From an uncultured Prevotella sp. (GTDB lineage: Bacteria > Bacteroidota > Bacteroidia > Bacteroidales > Bacteroidaceae): 30,556 nucleotides of DNA. The stretch is from positions 1 to 30,556 of the forward strand of contig URLQ01000017.1 in NCBI GenBank assembly GCA_900548745.1, given 5' to 3'. Position numbers and translations under genes: made by a program. Positions 7,233 through 14,464 of the stretch are shown here, piece by piece (position 1 is the stretch's first letter; each line of letters begins with the position of its first letter). A model generated the notes under the pieces. That model was not told the origin of the DNA, ran no database searches, and saw only the letters and a list, made by a program, of their open reading frames with translations.

Positions 7233-8288
7233 TTATATGAAGGAAGAGCTTAATATCTTGTCAAGATGGTCACGGTTGGTATCAGTAAGGAATATCTGCC
7301 CGAAGCTGTCGCCCGAAACCAGTTTCACTATCTGCTCTACCCTGTCAGCATCCAACTTGTCGAAGATATCATCCAACAGCAAAATAGGTTTCGTGGCTGA
7401 ACCATTCTCTGTCAGATACTTGAACTGTGCCAGCTTCAAGGCTATAACAAAAGTCTTGTTCTGCCCTTGACTGCCTTCACGCCTCATAGGATAACCATCA
7501 AGCAGCATTTCCAAGTCATCACGATGCACGCCATGAAGAGAATAACCTACGGCACGGTCCTTGAACCTGTCTCGCCTTATCACATCAAGAAGCGGTCCGC
7601 GCTGGCAATGTGAAACGTATCTGAGACTTACTCTTTCCTTCCCTTGCGATATGAAAGTATAGAAGTCCTGGAATTCAGGTATGAGACTCTCTATAAAAGC
7701 ATTCCTCTTGGCAAATATCATCTCCCCTTCAACAGCCATCTGTTCTTCCCAAATGTCAAGCAGGGCAGAATCCGGTTCGTCTTCCTGTTTCAGCAAGGCA
7801 TTTCTCTGCTGCAAGGCTTTGCTGTATCTATTGAGAGAAGCGAGATACGTGGCATCAGTCTGGGAAATAACAATATCCATTATCCTACGCCTCTCTTCGC
7901 TTACTCCTTCTATAAGACTGGTGTCAGAAGGCGACACCATTATAAGAGGAATCAGTCCGATATGCTCCGACAGTCGCTTGTAATCCTTCTTGTTCCTGCG
8001 GAAGCGCTTCTTCACACCACGCTTCATTCCACAGTAGATATTCTCCTCTTCACCGCTTTCGTTTTCATAACATCCGTCAATGACACAGAAATCAGAATCG
8101 TGTCGGATAATCTGAGAATCTATCGAACAATTGGAACTCTTGCAAAAAGAAAGATAATATACAGCATCAAGATAATTTGTCTTACCAACACCGTTATGGC
8201 CAATAAAACAATTTATACCCTTGCTCAATTCAAGGTTAGACTCCTGGATATTCTTAAAACCAATAATGGAAATTCTCTTAAGATACAT
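7233..8288 (-). CDS. recF: DNA replication and repair protein RecF
   Basis: RecF is an ABC-type ATPase of the RecFOR pathway that helps load RecA at single-strand gaps. From the ATG at 8288 the protein is 351 aa, the normal length, and begins MYLKRISIIGFKNI as RecF proteins do; an upstream extension to 8360 is not family-like and overlaps the promoter. Walker A is GHNGVGKT at residues 30-37, followed by NYLDAVYYLSFCKS. The signature region is EGSQGQNKTFVIALKLAQ. Walker B is PILLLDDIFDKLD at about residues 300-312. It is transcribed away from the TPR gene from its own promoter and probably cotranscribed with the DUF721 gene 92 nt downstream. Confidence 0.96.
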   Translation of the reverse strand: MYLKRISIIGFKNIQESNLELSKGINCFIGHNGVGKTNYLDAVYYLSFCKSSNCSIDSQIIRHDSDFCVIDGCYENESGEEENIYCGMKRGVKKRFRRNKKDYKRLSEHIGLIPLIMVSPSDTSLIEGVSEERRRIMDIVISQTDATYLASLNRYSKALQQRNALLKQEDEPDSALLDIWEEQMAVEGEMIFAKRNAFIESLIPEFQDFYTFISQGKERVSLRYVSHCQRGPLLDVIRRDRFKDRAVGYSLHGVHRDDLEMLLDGYPMRREGSQGQNKTFVIALKLAQFKYLTENGSATKPILLLDDIFDKLDADRVEQIVKLVSGDSFGQIFLTDTNRDHLDKILSSSFI

Positions 8289-8336
8289 TACCGACAATCT
8301 TTCTTTTCTAAGTGTTGTTTTAACTGTAATACCATG

Positions 8337-8344
8337 CAAAGATA
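8337..8344 (-). promoter_or_regulatory. predicted -7 element of recF
   Basis: CAAAGATA on the plus strand reads TATCTTTG on the minus strand, a good TAnnTTTG box. The recF ATG at 8288 lies about 50 nt downstream. This also argues against a recF start further upstream, because the box would then sit inside the coding region. Confidence 0.65.
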
Positions 8345-8407
8345 CTCTATTATATGTCAATAAAGAAAAAAAATCATCATAAATTTCAATATGTGAGAAT
8401 ATTTACG

Positions 8408-8415
8408 TAATTTTG
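8408..8415 (+). promoter_or_regulatory. predicted -7 element of the TPR-ribH operon
   Basis: TAATTTTG matches TAnnTTTG and is followed by a 46-nt A-rich leader up to the ATG at 8462. It lies back to back with the recF promoter, about 65 nt away. Confidence 0.65.
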
Positions 8416-8461
8416 CCACGCTTTTTATAAAAACCTGAATAATAAAAACAAGAACAAAATA

Positions 8462-9160
8462 ATGAAGAATTCATCAGACAACAAGGGCGCAGTAAATGTA
8501 GACAGCGCACTGAACAAGAACGAGGCTCTCTTTATGAAGAACAAGAAAGCCATCATCTACGGAATTTTAGCAGTAATCATTATCGTTGGCGGCTACTTCG
8601 CATACAACACATATGTAGCAGGTCCACGCCAGGATGAAGCAAGCACAGCCCTTGCCAAAGGACAGGACTATTTTGCTAACCAGCAGTTTGACAAGGCCCT
8701 CAACGGCGACGGAGCAGGATACACCGGATTCAAGGCTATCGCTTCTGACTACAGCAGCACTGACGCAGGCAACCTTGCAAACCTCTATGCCGGTCTTTGC
8801 TATGCAAATATGAACAAATGGTCTGACGCAGCTAAATATCTTGAGGAGTACTCTCCTGCTGACGACGAGATGATAAGCCCTGCTGCTGTGGCAGCATTGG
8901 GAGACGCTTATGCTCACCTCAACCAGTTGGACAAAGCTGTTGACTCTTTCAAAAAGGCAGCAAGCATGGCAGACAAGCAGTCTGAAGAAGGTGCTAACCT
9001 CAGCCTTTCTGCAACATTCCTTATCAAGGCTGGAGAGATTCTCGAAAGCCAGAACAAGAAAGATGAGGCTCTGCAGCTCTATCAGGACATTAAGAAAAAG
9101 TATGTCAACGCTCCTGCTGCTATGGAAATTGACAAATACATAGAAAGAGCAACAAAGTAA
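8462..9160 (+). CDS. membrane-anchored tetratricopeptide-repeat protein
   Basis: This 232-aa protein has a short cytoplasmic N terminus, one membrane helix (residues about 29-48, AIIYGILAVIIIVGGYFAYN) and TPR-like helical repeats from about 55 to the end. Visible repeat units include ANLYAGLCYANMNKWSDAAK, AALGDAYAHLNQLDKAVDSF and LIKAGEILESQNKKDEALQL. The layout resembles YfgM-type proteins, which act at the periplasmic face of the membrane in protein export or folding, but no specific partner is visible. The start codon fits the promoter at 8408. It is followed by ribH after 4 nt, so the two are cotranscribed; functional linkage is not evident. Confidence 0.85.
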   Translation: MKNSSDNKGAVNVDSALNKNEALFMKNKKAIIYGILAVIIIVGGYFAYNTYVAGPRQDEASTALAKGQDYFANQQFDKALNGDGAGYTGFKAIASDYSSTDAGNLANLYAGLCYANMNKWSDAAKYLEEYSPADDEMISPAAVAALGDAYAHLNQLDKAVDSFKKAASMADKQSEEGANLSLSATFLIKAGEILESQNKKDEALQLYQDIKKKYVNAPAAMEIDKYIERATK

Positions 9161-9164
9161 TACA

Positions 9165-9641
9165 ATGGCAACAGCATTACACAACCTTTCATCATACGAA
9201 TTTGACAAGATTCCTGATGCAAGCAACATGTGCTTCGGAATCGTCGTTGCTGAATGGAACCCTGAGATAACCGGTGCATTGCTTGACGGATGTATGTCAA
9301 CGCTTGAAAAGCATGGCGCTCTGCCAGAGAACATTCATGTGAAAACTGTTCCGGGAAGCTTTGAGCTTATCTACGGCGCACACCAGATGACACTCAACGG
9401 AGGCTACGATGCCATCATCATTTTAGGAAGTGTGATAAAGGGTGAGACACCGCACTTTGACTACATCTGTCAGGGCGTAACATATGGCATTGCACGCTTG
9501 AATGCAAAGAGCGAAATCCCTGTAATCTACGGATTGCTTACAACATTAGACCTCCAGCAGGCAAAAGACAGAAGCGGAGGAAAATATGGAAACAAGGGAG
9601 ACGAATGTGCCATAGATGCCATTAAGATGGCAAAATTCTAA
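9165..9641 (+). CDS. ribH: 6,7-dimethyl-8-ribityllumazine synthase
   Basis: RibH joins 5-amino-6-ribitylaminouracil and 3,4-dihydroxy-2-butanone 4-phosphate, the penultimate step of riboflavin synthesis. Family motifs are in order: VVAEWNPEITGALLDGC (substrate-binding start), VPGSFELIYGA, GSVIKGETPHFDYIC (with the catalytic His) and VIYGLLTT, ending in a GNKGDECAIDAIKM segment. The length of 158 aa is normal for the capsid-forming subunit. It follows the TPR gene by 4 nt and is closed by a strong terminator. No FMN riboswitch is visible upstream, and the other rib genes are not in this window. Confidence 0.96.
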   Translation: MATALHNLSSYEFDKIPDASNMCFGIVVAEWNPEITGALLDGCMSTLEKHGALPENIHVKTVPGSFELIYGAHQMTLNGGYDAIIILGSVIKGETPHFDYICQGVTYGIARLNAKSEIPVIYGLLTTLDLQQAKDRSGGKYGNKGDECAIDAIKMAKF

Positions 9642-9679
9642 AGAATGCAAGTTTTAAATCAGTAATAGAATCATCTATA

Positions 9680-9715
9680 AAGGGCGGGCTTAACTTAAGT
9701 TCGCCCTTATTATTA
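9680..9715 (+). terminator. rho-independent terminator after ribH
   Basis: AAGGGCG (9680-9686) pairs with CGCCCTT (9702-9708), with further pairing of the inner CTTAA/TTAAG bases, followed by a weak T-rich tail (ATTATT). It lies 39 nt after the ribH stop. Confidence 0.8.
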
Positions 9716-9731
9716 AAAAACATTTTGCTTT

Positions 9732-10484
9732 ATGAAATTCATATCATGGAACGTCAACGGACTAAGAGCGTGCGAAGGAAAGGGATTCAGCGACGCCTTC
9801 AGAGAACTCGATGCCGACTTCTTCTGCCTGCAGGAGACTAAGATGCAGGAAGGTCAGCTCGACCTTAAATATGAAGGATACACTTCATACTGGAACTATG
9901 CCGAGAAGAAAGGATACTCTGGCACGGCTATTTTCACACGACACACGCCTCTGTCTGTAACCTATGGCATGGGGATAGAAGAGCATGACCACGAGGGTCG
10001 CATAATAACATTGGAAATGGAGACCTTCTACCTCATCACTGTTTACACTCCAAACTCACAGGACGGACTGCGAAGACTCGAATACAGAATGAAATGGGAG
10101 GATGACTTTCTTGCATACATCAGACAACTTGACAAGAAGAAACCTGTAATAATATGCGGAGACCTGAATGTGGCTCATGAGGAGATAGACCTAAAGAACC
10201 CTAAGACAAACCGCAAGAACGCGGGTTTCACGGATGAAGAACGCAACAAGATGACCGTTATGCTCGAAAACGGCTTCACCGACACCTTCCGCTATTTCTA
10301 CCCCGAACAGAAAGAAATATACTCATGGTGGTCGTACCGCTTCAAGGCAAGGGAAAAGAATGCAGGATGGCGCATCGACTACTTCATAGTGTCTGACCGA
10401 CTAAGAGAGCGTCTTGAAGGAGCAAAGATACATACCGAAATATTTGGTTCCGACCATTGTCCGGTGGAACTGACATTGAAATAA
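9732..10484 (+). CDS. xth: exodeoxyribonuclease III / AP endonuclease
   Basis: This base-excision repair enzyme cuts DNA 5' to abasic sites and removes blocked 3' ends; it also has 3'-5' exonuclease activity. The endonuclease/exonuclease/phosphatase fold is complete: WNVNG with N7, QETK with metal ligand E35, GDLN with D144 and N146, and GSDHCPV with the catalytic D241-H242. The length of 250 aa is normal for the ExoA/Xth class. The ATG lies 16 nt after the ribH terminator arm, so either it has a weak promoter within the hairpin region or it relies on read-through. It converges on a lipoprotein gene, with a hairpin between them. Confidence 0.95.
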   Translation: MKFISWNVNGLRACEGKGFSDAFRELDADFFCLQETKMQEGQLDLKYEGYTSYWNYAEKKGYSGTAIFTRHTPLSVTYGMGIEEHDHEGRIITLEMETFYLITVYTPNSQDGLRRLEYRMKWEDDFLAYIRQLDKKKPVIICGDLNVAHEEIDLKNPKTNRKNAGFTDEERNKMTVMLENGFTDTFRYFYPEQKEIYSWWSYRFKAREKNAGWRIDYFIVSDRLRERLEGAKIHTEIFGSDHCPVELTLK

Positions 10485-10499
10485 ACCAAGAAAAGAAAT

Positions 10500-10540
10500 A
10501 AGACATTCCGCCCATATATCTATATGGAACAGAATGTCTT
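10500..10540. terminator. bidirectional hairpin between convergent genes
   Basis: AAGACATTC (10500-10508) pairs with GAATGTCTT (10532-10540). A second, inner stem CCATATA/TATATGG lies between them. GTTTCATTTT follows on the plus strand. The two nested stems would terminate xth and probably also the lipoprotein gene arriving from the other side. The rest of 10541-10613 shows nothing. Confidence 0.7.
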
Positions 10541-10613
10541 GTTTCATTTTAAAACATTGCGCATTTATCTTTCAACGTAAGAATAAGGATGCGCCTGATA
10601 AATACCACAAATT

Positions 10614-11189
10614 TTATACGCCTTCCTCTTCATCCGCATCACTGTTCGGATTATTGGTAGTATCTATATCCTGACCTTTCTCCATCGTCAGTGTACCCGA
10701 CTTTGAAAGAATTAGCTTTATAGGTATGAAGTCATCGCTCAACTGGTCTGGACAGCCTACACTGGCAACGAAGAACATGTTTCCACCTTCAGTACGGTCA
10801 AACGCAATACCCAACACAGTAGACTTCGACAAATAGTCATTGTCAACACAACTCGCAAACGATGTTTTCGTAAATTCCCGGTTAAAGAATTCCGTACCGT
10901 CGCTGCGCAACACTGTCAACACGACCTTGTTCTCATAACACTTGTCACCATTATCGTCGGTAAACTGTTCGGCTCCTTCGTCAACGACACGTTTGACTGT
11001 CACCTTAAAATCAGTTCCATCCCAATCTACTGTTTCTGTTCTCTCATACCCTTGCATCTTTGTCGGTGCAGAAGGAGCCTGTACAACAGGCTTTGTCGTG
11101 ATTATGTCATTTGACTTTTTCTTCTCGCCACACGACACGGCAACAAAAGAACACAAGGCAATGACACAACAAGAATAGATGCCTTTCAT
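10614..11189 (-). CDS. lipoprotein of unknown function (191 aa)
   Basis: The N terminus is a lipoprotein signal peptide with the lipidated cysteine at residue 20 (CSFVAVSCGEKKK), so the protein should be anchored in a membrane facing the periplasm or the surface. The lysine-rich EKKK right after the cysteine is less acidic than the typical surface-export signal of this phylum. The mature part has alternating hydrophobic strands and two cysteines (GDKCYENK and FASCVDND) that could pair. It ends in a very acidic tail (NSDADEEEGV). I do not recognise a domain. It has its own promoter at 11224-11231, divergent from the DUF4230 pair. Confidence 0.75.
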   Translation of the reverse strand: MKGIYSCCVIALCSFVAVSCGEKKKSNDIITTKPVVQAPSAPTKMQGYERTETVDWDGTDFKVTVKRVVDEGAEQFTDDNGDKCYENKVVLTVLRSDGTEFFNREFTKTSFASCVDNDYLSKSTVLGIAFDRTEGGNMFFVASVGCPDQLSDDFIPIKLILSKSGTLTMEKGQDIDTTNNPNSDADEEEGV

Positions 11190-11223
11190 ATCTAATTGTT
11201 TATTAAATTCTTTTTTATATATG

Positions 11224-11231
11224 CAAAGTTA
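11224..11231 (-). promoter_or_regulatory. predicted -7 element of the lipoprotein gene
   Basis: CAAAGTTA reads TAACTTTG on the minus strand, a match to TAnnTTTG, 35 nt upstream of the ATG at 11189. Confidence 0.65.
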
Positions 11232-11264
11232 ATGTAAATATGCTAAATACAGAAACAAAAGCAC

Positions 11265-11272
11265 TATCTTTG
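11265..11272 (+). promoter_or_regulatory. predicted -7 element of the DUF4230 pair
   Basis: TATCTTTG matches TAnnTTTG, 26 nt before the ATG at 11299. Together with the minus-strand box at 11224 it forms a compact divergent promoter region. Confidence 0.65.
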
Positions 11273-11298
11273 CATAAAATAATCAGATATTCAGCATT

Positions 11299-11979
11299 AT
11301 GAGTAAACATATAATATATATAATAGGTATAATAACTCTTTTCTTGCTTTCATGCACCGGCAAGAAAGCTCAAGAGGAACAGATTGAAAAAGCCATCGAC
11401 ACTATACCACACCTCGTAACACAGGTTCAGAAGTGCTCACGCCTCTACACCGCTGAATACAAGGTGCACAAGATAATAACCCACAACGATGAAGTACGTG
11501 TAAAGGGAAAGATTTTGCAGCACGACTATAACATCCCCCTTCCTGTGGGACAGAGGAAGATTGCCATACCTATCGATGCAACGATAAAGGCATACATAGA
11601 CTTCAACGATTTTTCCGAGAAGAACATCATGAGAAACGGCAATAGGATTGAAATAATACTCCCTACCCCACACATCCAACTAACGGCAACCAAGATCAGT
11701 CACGCAGAAATAAAGAAATATGTTGCTACGCTGCGCAGAAACTTCTCCGACGAGGAGCTTTCCAACTATGAACAACAAGGCAGGGAAGCCATAATCAAAG
11801 ATATACCACGAATGGGAATAACGGAAATGGCAAAAGAGAGTGCCGCTAAGGTGCTGGTGCCGTTTTTCGTCGGCATGGGCTTTGCTGAGACTGACATAAC
11901 AATAACTTTCCAGAAGGATTTAACCACGGGCGACATCAGTAAGATGATAGACCCGACAACTGTAATTGAGGGGAAATGA
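11299..11979 (+). CDS. DUF4230 family lipoprotein (first of a pair)
   Basis: This 226-aa protein carries a lipoprotein signal (FLLSCTGKK, lipidated Cys at residue 19) and then a DUF4230-type domain. Characteristic stretches are LVTQVQKCSRLYTAEYKVHKI at the start of the domain, a central IPIDATIKAYIDF, and IEIILPTPHI. The helical end contains AKESAAKVLVPFFVGMGF. DUF4230 proteins are widespread envelope proteins without an assigned activity. The adjacent downstream gene is a second member anchored by a membrane helix instead, so the two may work together. It has its own promoter and no regulator nearby. Confidence 0.82.
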   Translation: MSKHIIYIIGIITLFLLSCTGKKAQEEQIEKAIDTIPHLVTQVQKCSRLYTAEYKVHKIITHNDEVRVKGKILQHDYNIPLPVGQRKIAIPIDATIKAYIDFNDFSEKNIMRNGNRIEIILPTPHIQLTATKISHAEIKKYVATLRRNFSDEELSNYEQQGREAIIKDIPRMGITEMAKESAAKVLVPFFVGMGFAETDITITFQKDLTTGDISKMIDPTTVIEGK

Positions 11980-11980
11980 C

Positions 11981-12574
11981 ATGAAAATAAGTCTGACGAA
12001 AATAAACATACTGCTTGGCTGCATAATAGCACTGATTGTTATTATTGCGGCAATAAGTCTCTTCCACACGGCGAAGGAGACTGAGATTAAGGTGGAAGTC
12101 AACGACAGGATTGACGTCACACCAACAATAATCACGGCAATGAAAGAAATCGGCGAGTGGGAGTTTCTGTCCATAACCGACGAAGAACTCGTAGACACCG
12201 TCAGGAAGGGTTTCTTCAGCGATGACGAACTGGCAAGAATCTACTATGGCAAGATGAGCCTTGGTATAAACATGCACAAGACAAGTCCTCATTGGATAAG
12301 GCAAAAGGGTGACAGCATAGTGCTTACCCTGCCACCAATAGAACTGCTCGACAAGAACTTCATCGACGAAGCACGAACGAAAGCTTTCATTGAATCGGGA
12401 AAATGGAGCGATGCTGACCGCGAGGCTATGTACAGACTGGCGTATGGCAAGATGCTCCGCCGCTGCATGACAGAATCAAATATCAACACGGCGAAGGAGA
12501 ATGCCCGCTTACAGTTCGGCAAGATGCTGAAAGCCATGAACATCAACAAATACGAAATAACGTGGGAGAAATAA
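11981..12574 (+). CDS. DUF4230 family membrane protein (second of a pair)
   Basis: From the ATG at 11981, one base after the upstream stop and preceded by GAGGGG, the protein is 197 aa. Residues about 7-28 (INILLGCIIALIVIIAAISLFH) are a membrane anchor. The rest shares the layout of the upstream DUF4230 protein: an early WEFLSITDEELVDTV region, SIVLTLPPIELLD in the place of IEIILPTPHI, and a C-terminal helix with KENARLQFGKMLKAM. The near-zero spacing indicates translational coupling. A duplication followed by a change of anchor (lipid versus helix) explains the pair best. The function is unknown. Confidence 0.78.
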   Translation: MKISLTKINILLGCIIALIVIIAAISLFHTAKETEIKVEVNDRIDVTPTIITAMKEIGEWEFLSITDEELVDTVRKGFFSDDELARIYYGKMSLGINMHKTSPHWIRQKGDSIVLTLPPIELLDKNFIDEARTKAFIESGKWSDADREAMYRLAYGKMLRRCMTESNINTAKENARLQFGKMLKAMNINKYEITWEK

Positions 12575-12628
12575 CACCCTAAACGAGGGTTGTATACCCC
12601 CGACCCTACACACATACAATACGTTTAT

Positions 12629-12680
12629 AAACAACAACTCCGCCACATGAGCATTGACCCACATGGCGGAGTTGTTGTTT
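12629..12680. terminator. strong bidirectional terminator
   Basis: A perfect 17-bp stem is formed by AAACAACAACTCCGCCA (12629-12645) and TGGCGGAGTTGTTGTTT (12664-12680) with an 18-nt loop. Its T-rich end on the plus strand and A-rich start (T-rich on the minus strand) fit termination in both directions between the DUF4230 pair and the META gene. Confidence 0.85.
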
Positions 12681-12698
12681 CCGTCTATGCTTTCCGCA

Positions 12699-13124
12699 TT
12701 ATCTCTTCTGAAGCTTCACTACGGCATTTCCCTTTTTGTCGTTAAGAGTCATCTTGCCGTTGCCTTCCATGACAAAGCCATTTGATTTTCCAAGGGCGTC
12801 AAGTACCATACGCTCAACCTTCATGTCGGCACACATCATCATCGTTGTACCAGTCTGGCTGAAATCAATGCTGCTCTTCTTGGCATTCACTTTCAATGCA
12901 CCGATAAGAGTATTGCAGCCTGTATTTCCATATAAGTTGCTCTTCTTGGTGTCAAAGCCGAGGAAAGGCACATTCTCACAATCACCCTTGTTGATCTTTT
13001 TACCCTCCACCTCAACAATGTTCCACTCGCCGTCCAATGCGGCAACGTCTGTCGCAACCTTTGGTGAGCCACAAGATGCCGCTACCAATGCTGCTGCTGA
13101 AACAATAAATTCACTTTTCTTCAT
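12699..13124 (-). CDS. META-domain lipoprotein (HslJ-like)
   Basis: A 141-aa lipoprotein with the lipidated Cys at residue 18 (LVAASCGSPK), followed by a META/HslJ-type domain. The domain is recognisable from LDGEWNIVEVEGKKI, then GNTGCNTLIGALKV, where the N-x-x-x-G pattern is the family hallmark, and FSQTGTTMMMCADMKVERMV. META-domain proteins are small envelope proteins linked to stress or antibiotic tolerance in some species; no specific role can be read here. It lies 34 nt downstream of the LacI-type gene on the same strand, so it could be transcribed with it and share its regulation. Confidence 0.88.
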   Translation of the reverse strand: MKKSEFIVSAAALVAASCGSPKVATDVAALDGEWNIVEVEGKKINKGDCENVPFLGFDTKKSNLYGNTGCNTLIGALKVNAKKSSIDFSQTGTTMMMCADMKVERMVLDALGKSNGFVMEGNGKMTLNDKKGNAVVKLQKR

Positions 13125-13158
13125 TTTCTTTTCTTACTTTTCTTAATATATTAGTTTG

Positions 13159-14184
13159 TCAAGTATTTCCAGATATCTTGTCCGAACTCTCACGAATCTT
13201 CAGAATCATCGGCACCACCTTTCTATATATGGTAGTATCACCGGCAATATTTTTCATCAACAGTTCGCAGGCAACGGCACCCGTCTTATGCGACTGGTCT
13301 TCTATCGACGACAGTTTAGGAGTGACGAATGACGACATTTCGGTATCCGTAAATCCTATTATTGCCACATCCTCCGGTATTCTTAGTTTGAGCGCCTTTA
13401 TGGCAGCAAAGGCTGCATAGGTAATGATGTCGTTGAAGGCAACGATGGCATCGGGTCTGTTTTCCGCCGACAGCATCTTCATGGTAGTCTCCTTTGCCGA
13501 CTCGAAATCTATCTTTTCGCAAATGATGATGCTTCTGTCAATAGGAATTCTTTTTTCCTTCAGCGCCTCCAGATAACCGTGCTTGCGCCTTCTTACCATA
13601 TCCAGATGGTTGGGACCACCTAAAAACGCCACCCTTCGGCTACCTGTTTCCAACAGATGCCTGGTAGCCAGCTCGGCAGCCTCGTCGCCATTGGCAACAA
13701 CATGCGAGAAGAGTTCCGGCAGACAGGTGCGTGCAAAGAACACCAACGGAATACCCATCTTATAGATTTCCTCGAAATGCGAATAGTCTACTGTATCTTG
13801 CGATAGACATGCTATGATGCCTTCCACGTGCATACTGATGAAGTTGTCTATCGCTTTTTTCTCTTTCTCATGGTCTTCATGACTATTTATCGCTATAACA
13901 GAATATCCTTCCTGGGAGGCATAGTCCTCTATGCCGTCAAGGACAGCGGAATAATAATGCGTCACAAGATTCGGCACTACCACACCAATCACCTTTGGAG
14001 CCTCGCTTCTTAAGCTCTGAGCAAAGGGGTTAGGACGATAGTTGAGTTCCTTTGCAAGCTTCTGTACTCGCAGACGTAACTCCTCTCCCACCTCATGACT
14101 GTTTCTCAAAGCCCTCGAAACCGTAGCGATACTTACTCCCAACTGTGCAGCAAGATCTTTTAAAGATACCCTATGTTGTTTCAT
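13159..14184 (-). CDS. LacI-family transcriptional repressor
   Basis: The protein has an N-terminal LacI helix-turn-helix (VSLKDLAAQLGVSIATVSRA, then the hinge ELNYRPNPFAQSLRS) and a periplasmic-binding-protein-like sensor domain from about residue 60 (VIGVVVPNLVTHYYSAVLDGI through VAIIGFTDTEMSSFVTPKLSSI). The ATG at 14184 gives the standard 341 aa; an upstream extension to 14229 is not family-like. Such regulators bind palindromes centred on CG and respond to sugars or nucleotides. No sugar-use genes lie beside it, so its targets are probably elsewhere or include itself and the divergent transcript. A matching operator lies over its own promoter (14284-14295). Confidence 0.93.
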   Translation of the reverse strand: MKQHRVSLKDLAAQLGVSIATVSRALRNSHEVGEELRLRVQKLAKELNYRPNPFAQSLRSEAPKVIGVVVPNLVTHYYSAVLDGIEDYASQEGYSVIAINSHEDHEKEKKAIDNFISMHVEGIIACLSQDTVDYSHFEEIYKMGIPLVFFARTCLPELFSHVVANGDEAAELATRHLLETGSRRVAFLGGPNHLDMVRRRKHGYLEALKEKRIPIDRSIIICEKIDFESAKETTMKMLSAENRPDAIVAFNDIITYAAFAAIKALKLRIPEDVAIIGFTDTEMSSFVTPKLSSIEDQSHKTGAVACELLMKNIAGDTTIYRKVVPMILKIRESSDKISGNT

Positions 14185-14257
14185 TATTTTTCTGTAATAA
14201 ACAGTTGACACAATACCAAGCTGGACCAAGACTGCTTTTCTTTAGCCCTTCCGTATG

Positions 14258-14265
14258 CAAAATTA
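14258..14265 (-). promoter_or_regulatory. predicted -7 element of the LacI-type gene
   Basis: CAAAATTA reads TAATTTTG on the minus strand, matching TAnnTTTG. The corresponding -33 region falls near 14284-14290, inside the operator-like palindrome. The ATG at 14184 is about 74 nt downstream. Confidence 0.6.
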
Positions 14266-14283
14266 ATCATTTTGTCCGATTCT

Positions 14284-14295
14284 GCAAACGTTTAC
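14284..14295. promoter_or_regulatory. LacI-type operator (AAACGTTT core)
   Basis: GCAAACGTTTAC has the CG-centred palindrome AAACGTTT with nearly symmetric flanks. This is the shape of PurR/CcpA/LacI-class operators. It covers the expected -33 region of the LacI-type gene and lies about 50 bp upstream of the divergent -7 box at 14341. Autorepression is the simplest reading; control of the divergent promoter is possible. Confidence 0.6.
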
Positions 14296-14340
14296 GTGTT
14301 ATTTATATAAAAAAGGCTATACGTATGTAAAAATAAATTG

Positions 14341-14348
14341 TATCTTTG
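14341..14348 (+). promoter_or_regulatory. predicted -7 element of a short divergent transcript
   Basis: TATCTTTG is a full match to TAnnTTTG and points away from the LacI-type gene. No protein-coding gene follows on the plus strand until 15408, and a terminator lies about 60 nt downstream, so the product should be a short RNA. Confidence 0.6.
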
Positions 14349-14353
14349 CAGCA

Positions 14354-14446
14354 GTGAATTCAAAATGAGTAATGAATAGTTGATAATAAGTTAGTTAGAA
14401 AAAAGGTAATCGACGATGTTGTGAAACATTGTCGATTTTTTATTTA
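14354..14446 (+). ncRNA. candidate small RNA, about 90 nt
   Basis: The transcript is bounded by the -7 box at 14341-14348 (start estimated near 14354) and the terminator hairpin ending near 14446. It contains only a four-codon ORF (ATG AGT AAT GAA TAG at about 14365). It therefore looks like a stand-alone small RNA divergent from the LacI-type gene and possibly under its operator. An alternative is the remnant of a leader whose gene has been lost. The start is estimated, not mapped. Confidence 0.4.
14408..14446 (+). terminator. rho-independent terminator with GTGA tetraloop
   Basis: AATCGAC (14408-14414) pairs with GTCGATT (14431-14437). A G-T wobble and ATGTT/AACAT extend the stem to 13 pairs around a GTGA loop, which is of the stable GNRA type. 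It runs into TTTTTTATTTAT on the plus strand only, so it ends plus-strand transcription. Confidence 0.8.
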
Positions 14447-14464
14447 TACAAGCCACTTTGGAGG

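Noticed and set aside
8289..8360. A 24-codon N-terminal extension of RecF
   Set aside because: It would place the start upstream of the -7 box at 8337, and the RecF family begins at the MYLKRISI position.
7644..8363. A 239-codon open frame antisense to recF
   Set aside because: It covers the Walker A half of recF on the wrong strand and has no support of its own.
8567..9334. A 255-codon open frame antisense to the TPR and ribH genes
   Set aside because: Both plus-strand genes are secure by motif, and the antisense product is unrecognisable.
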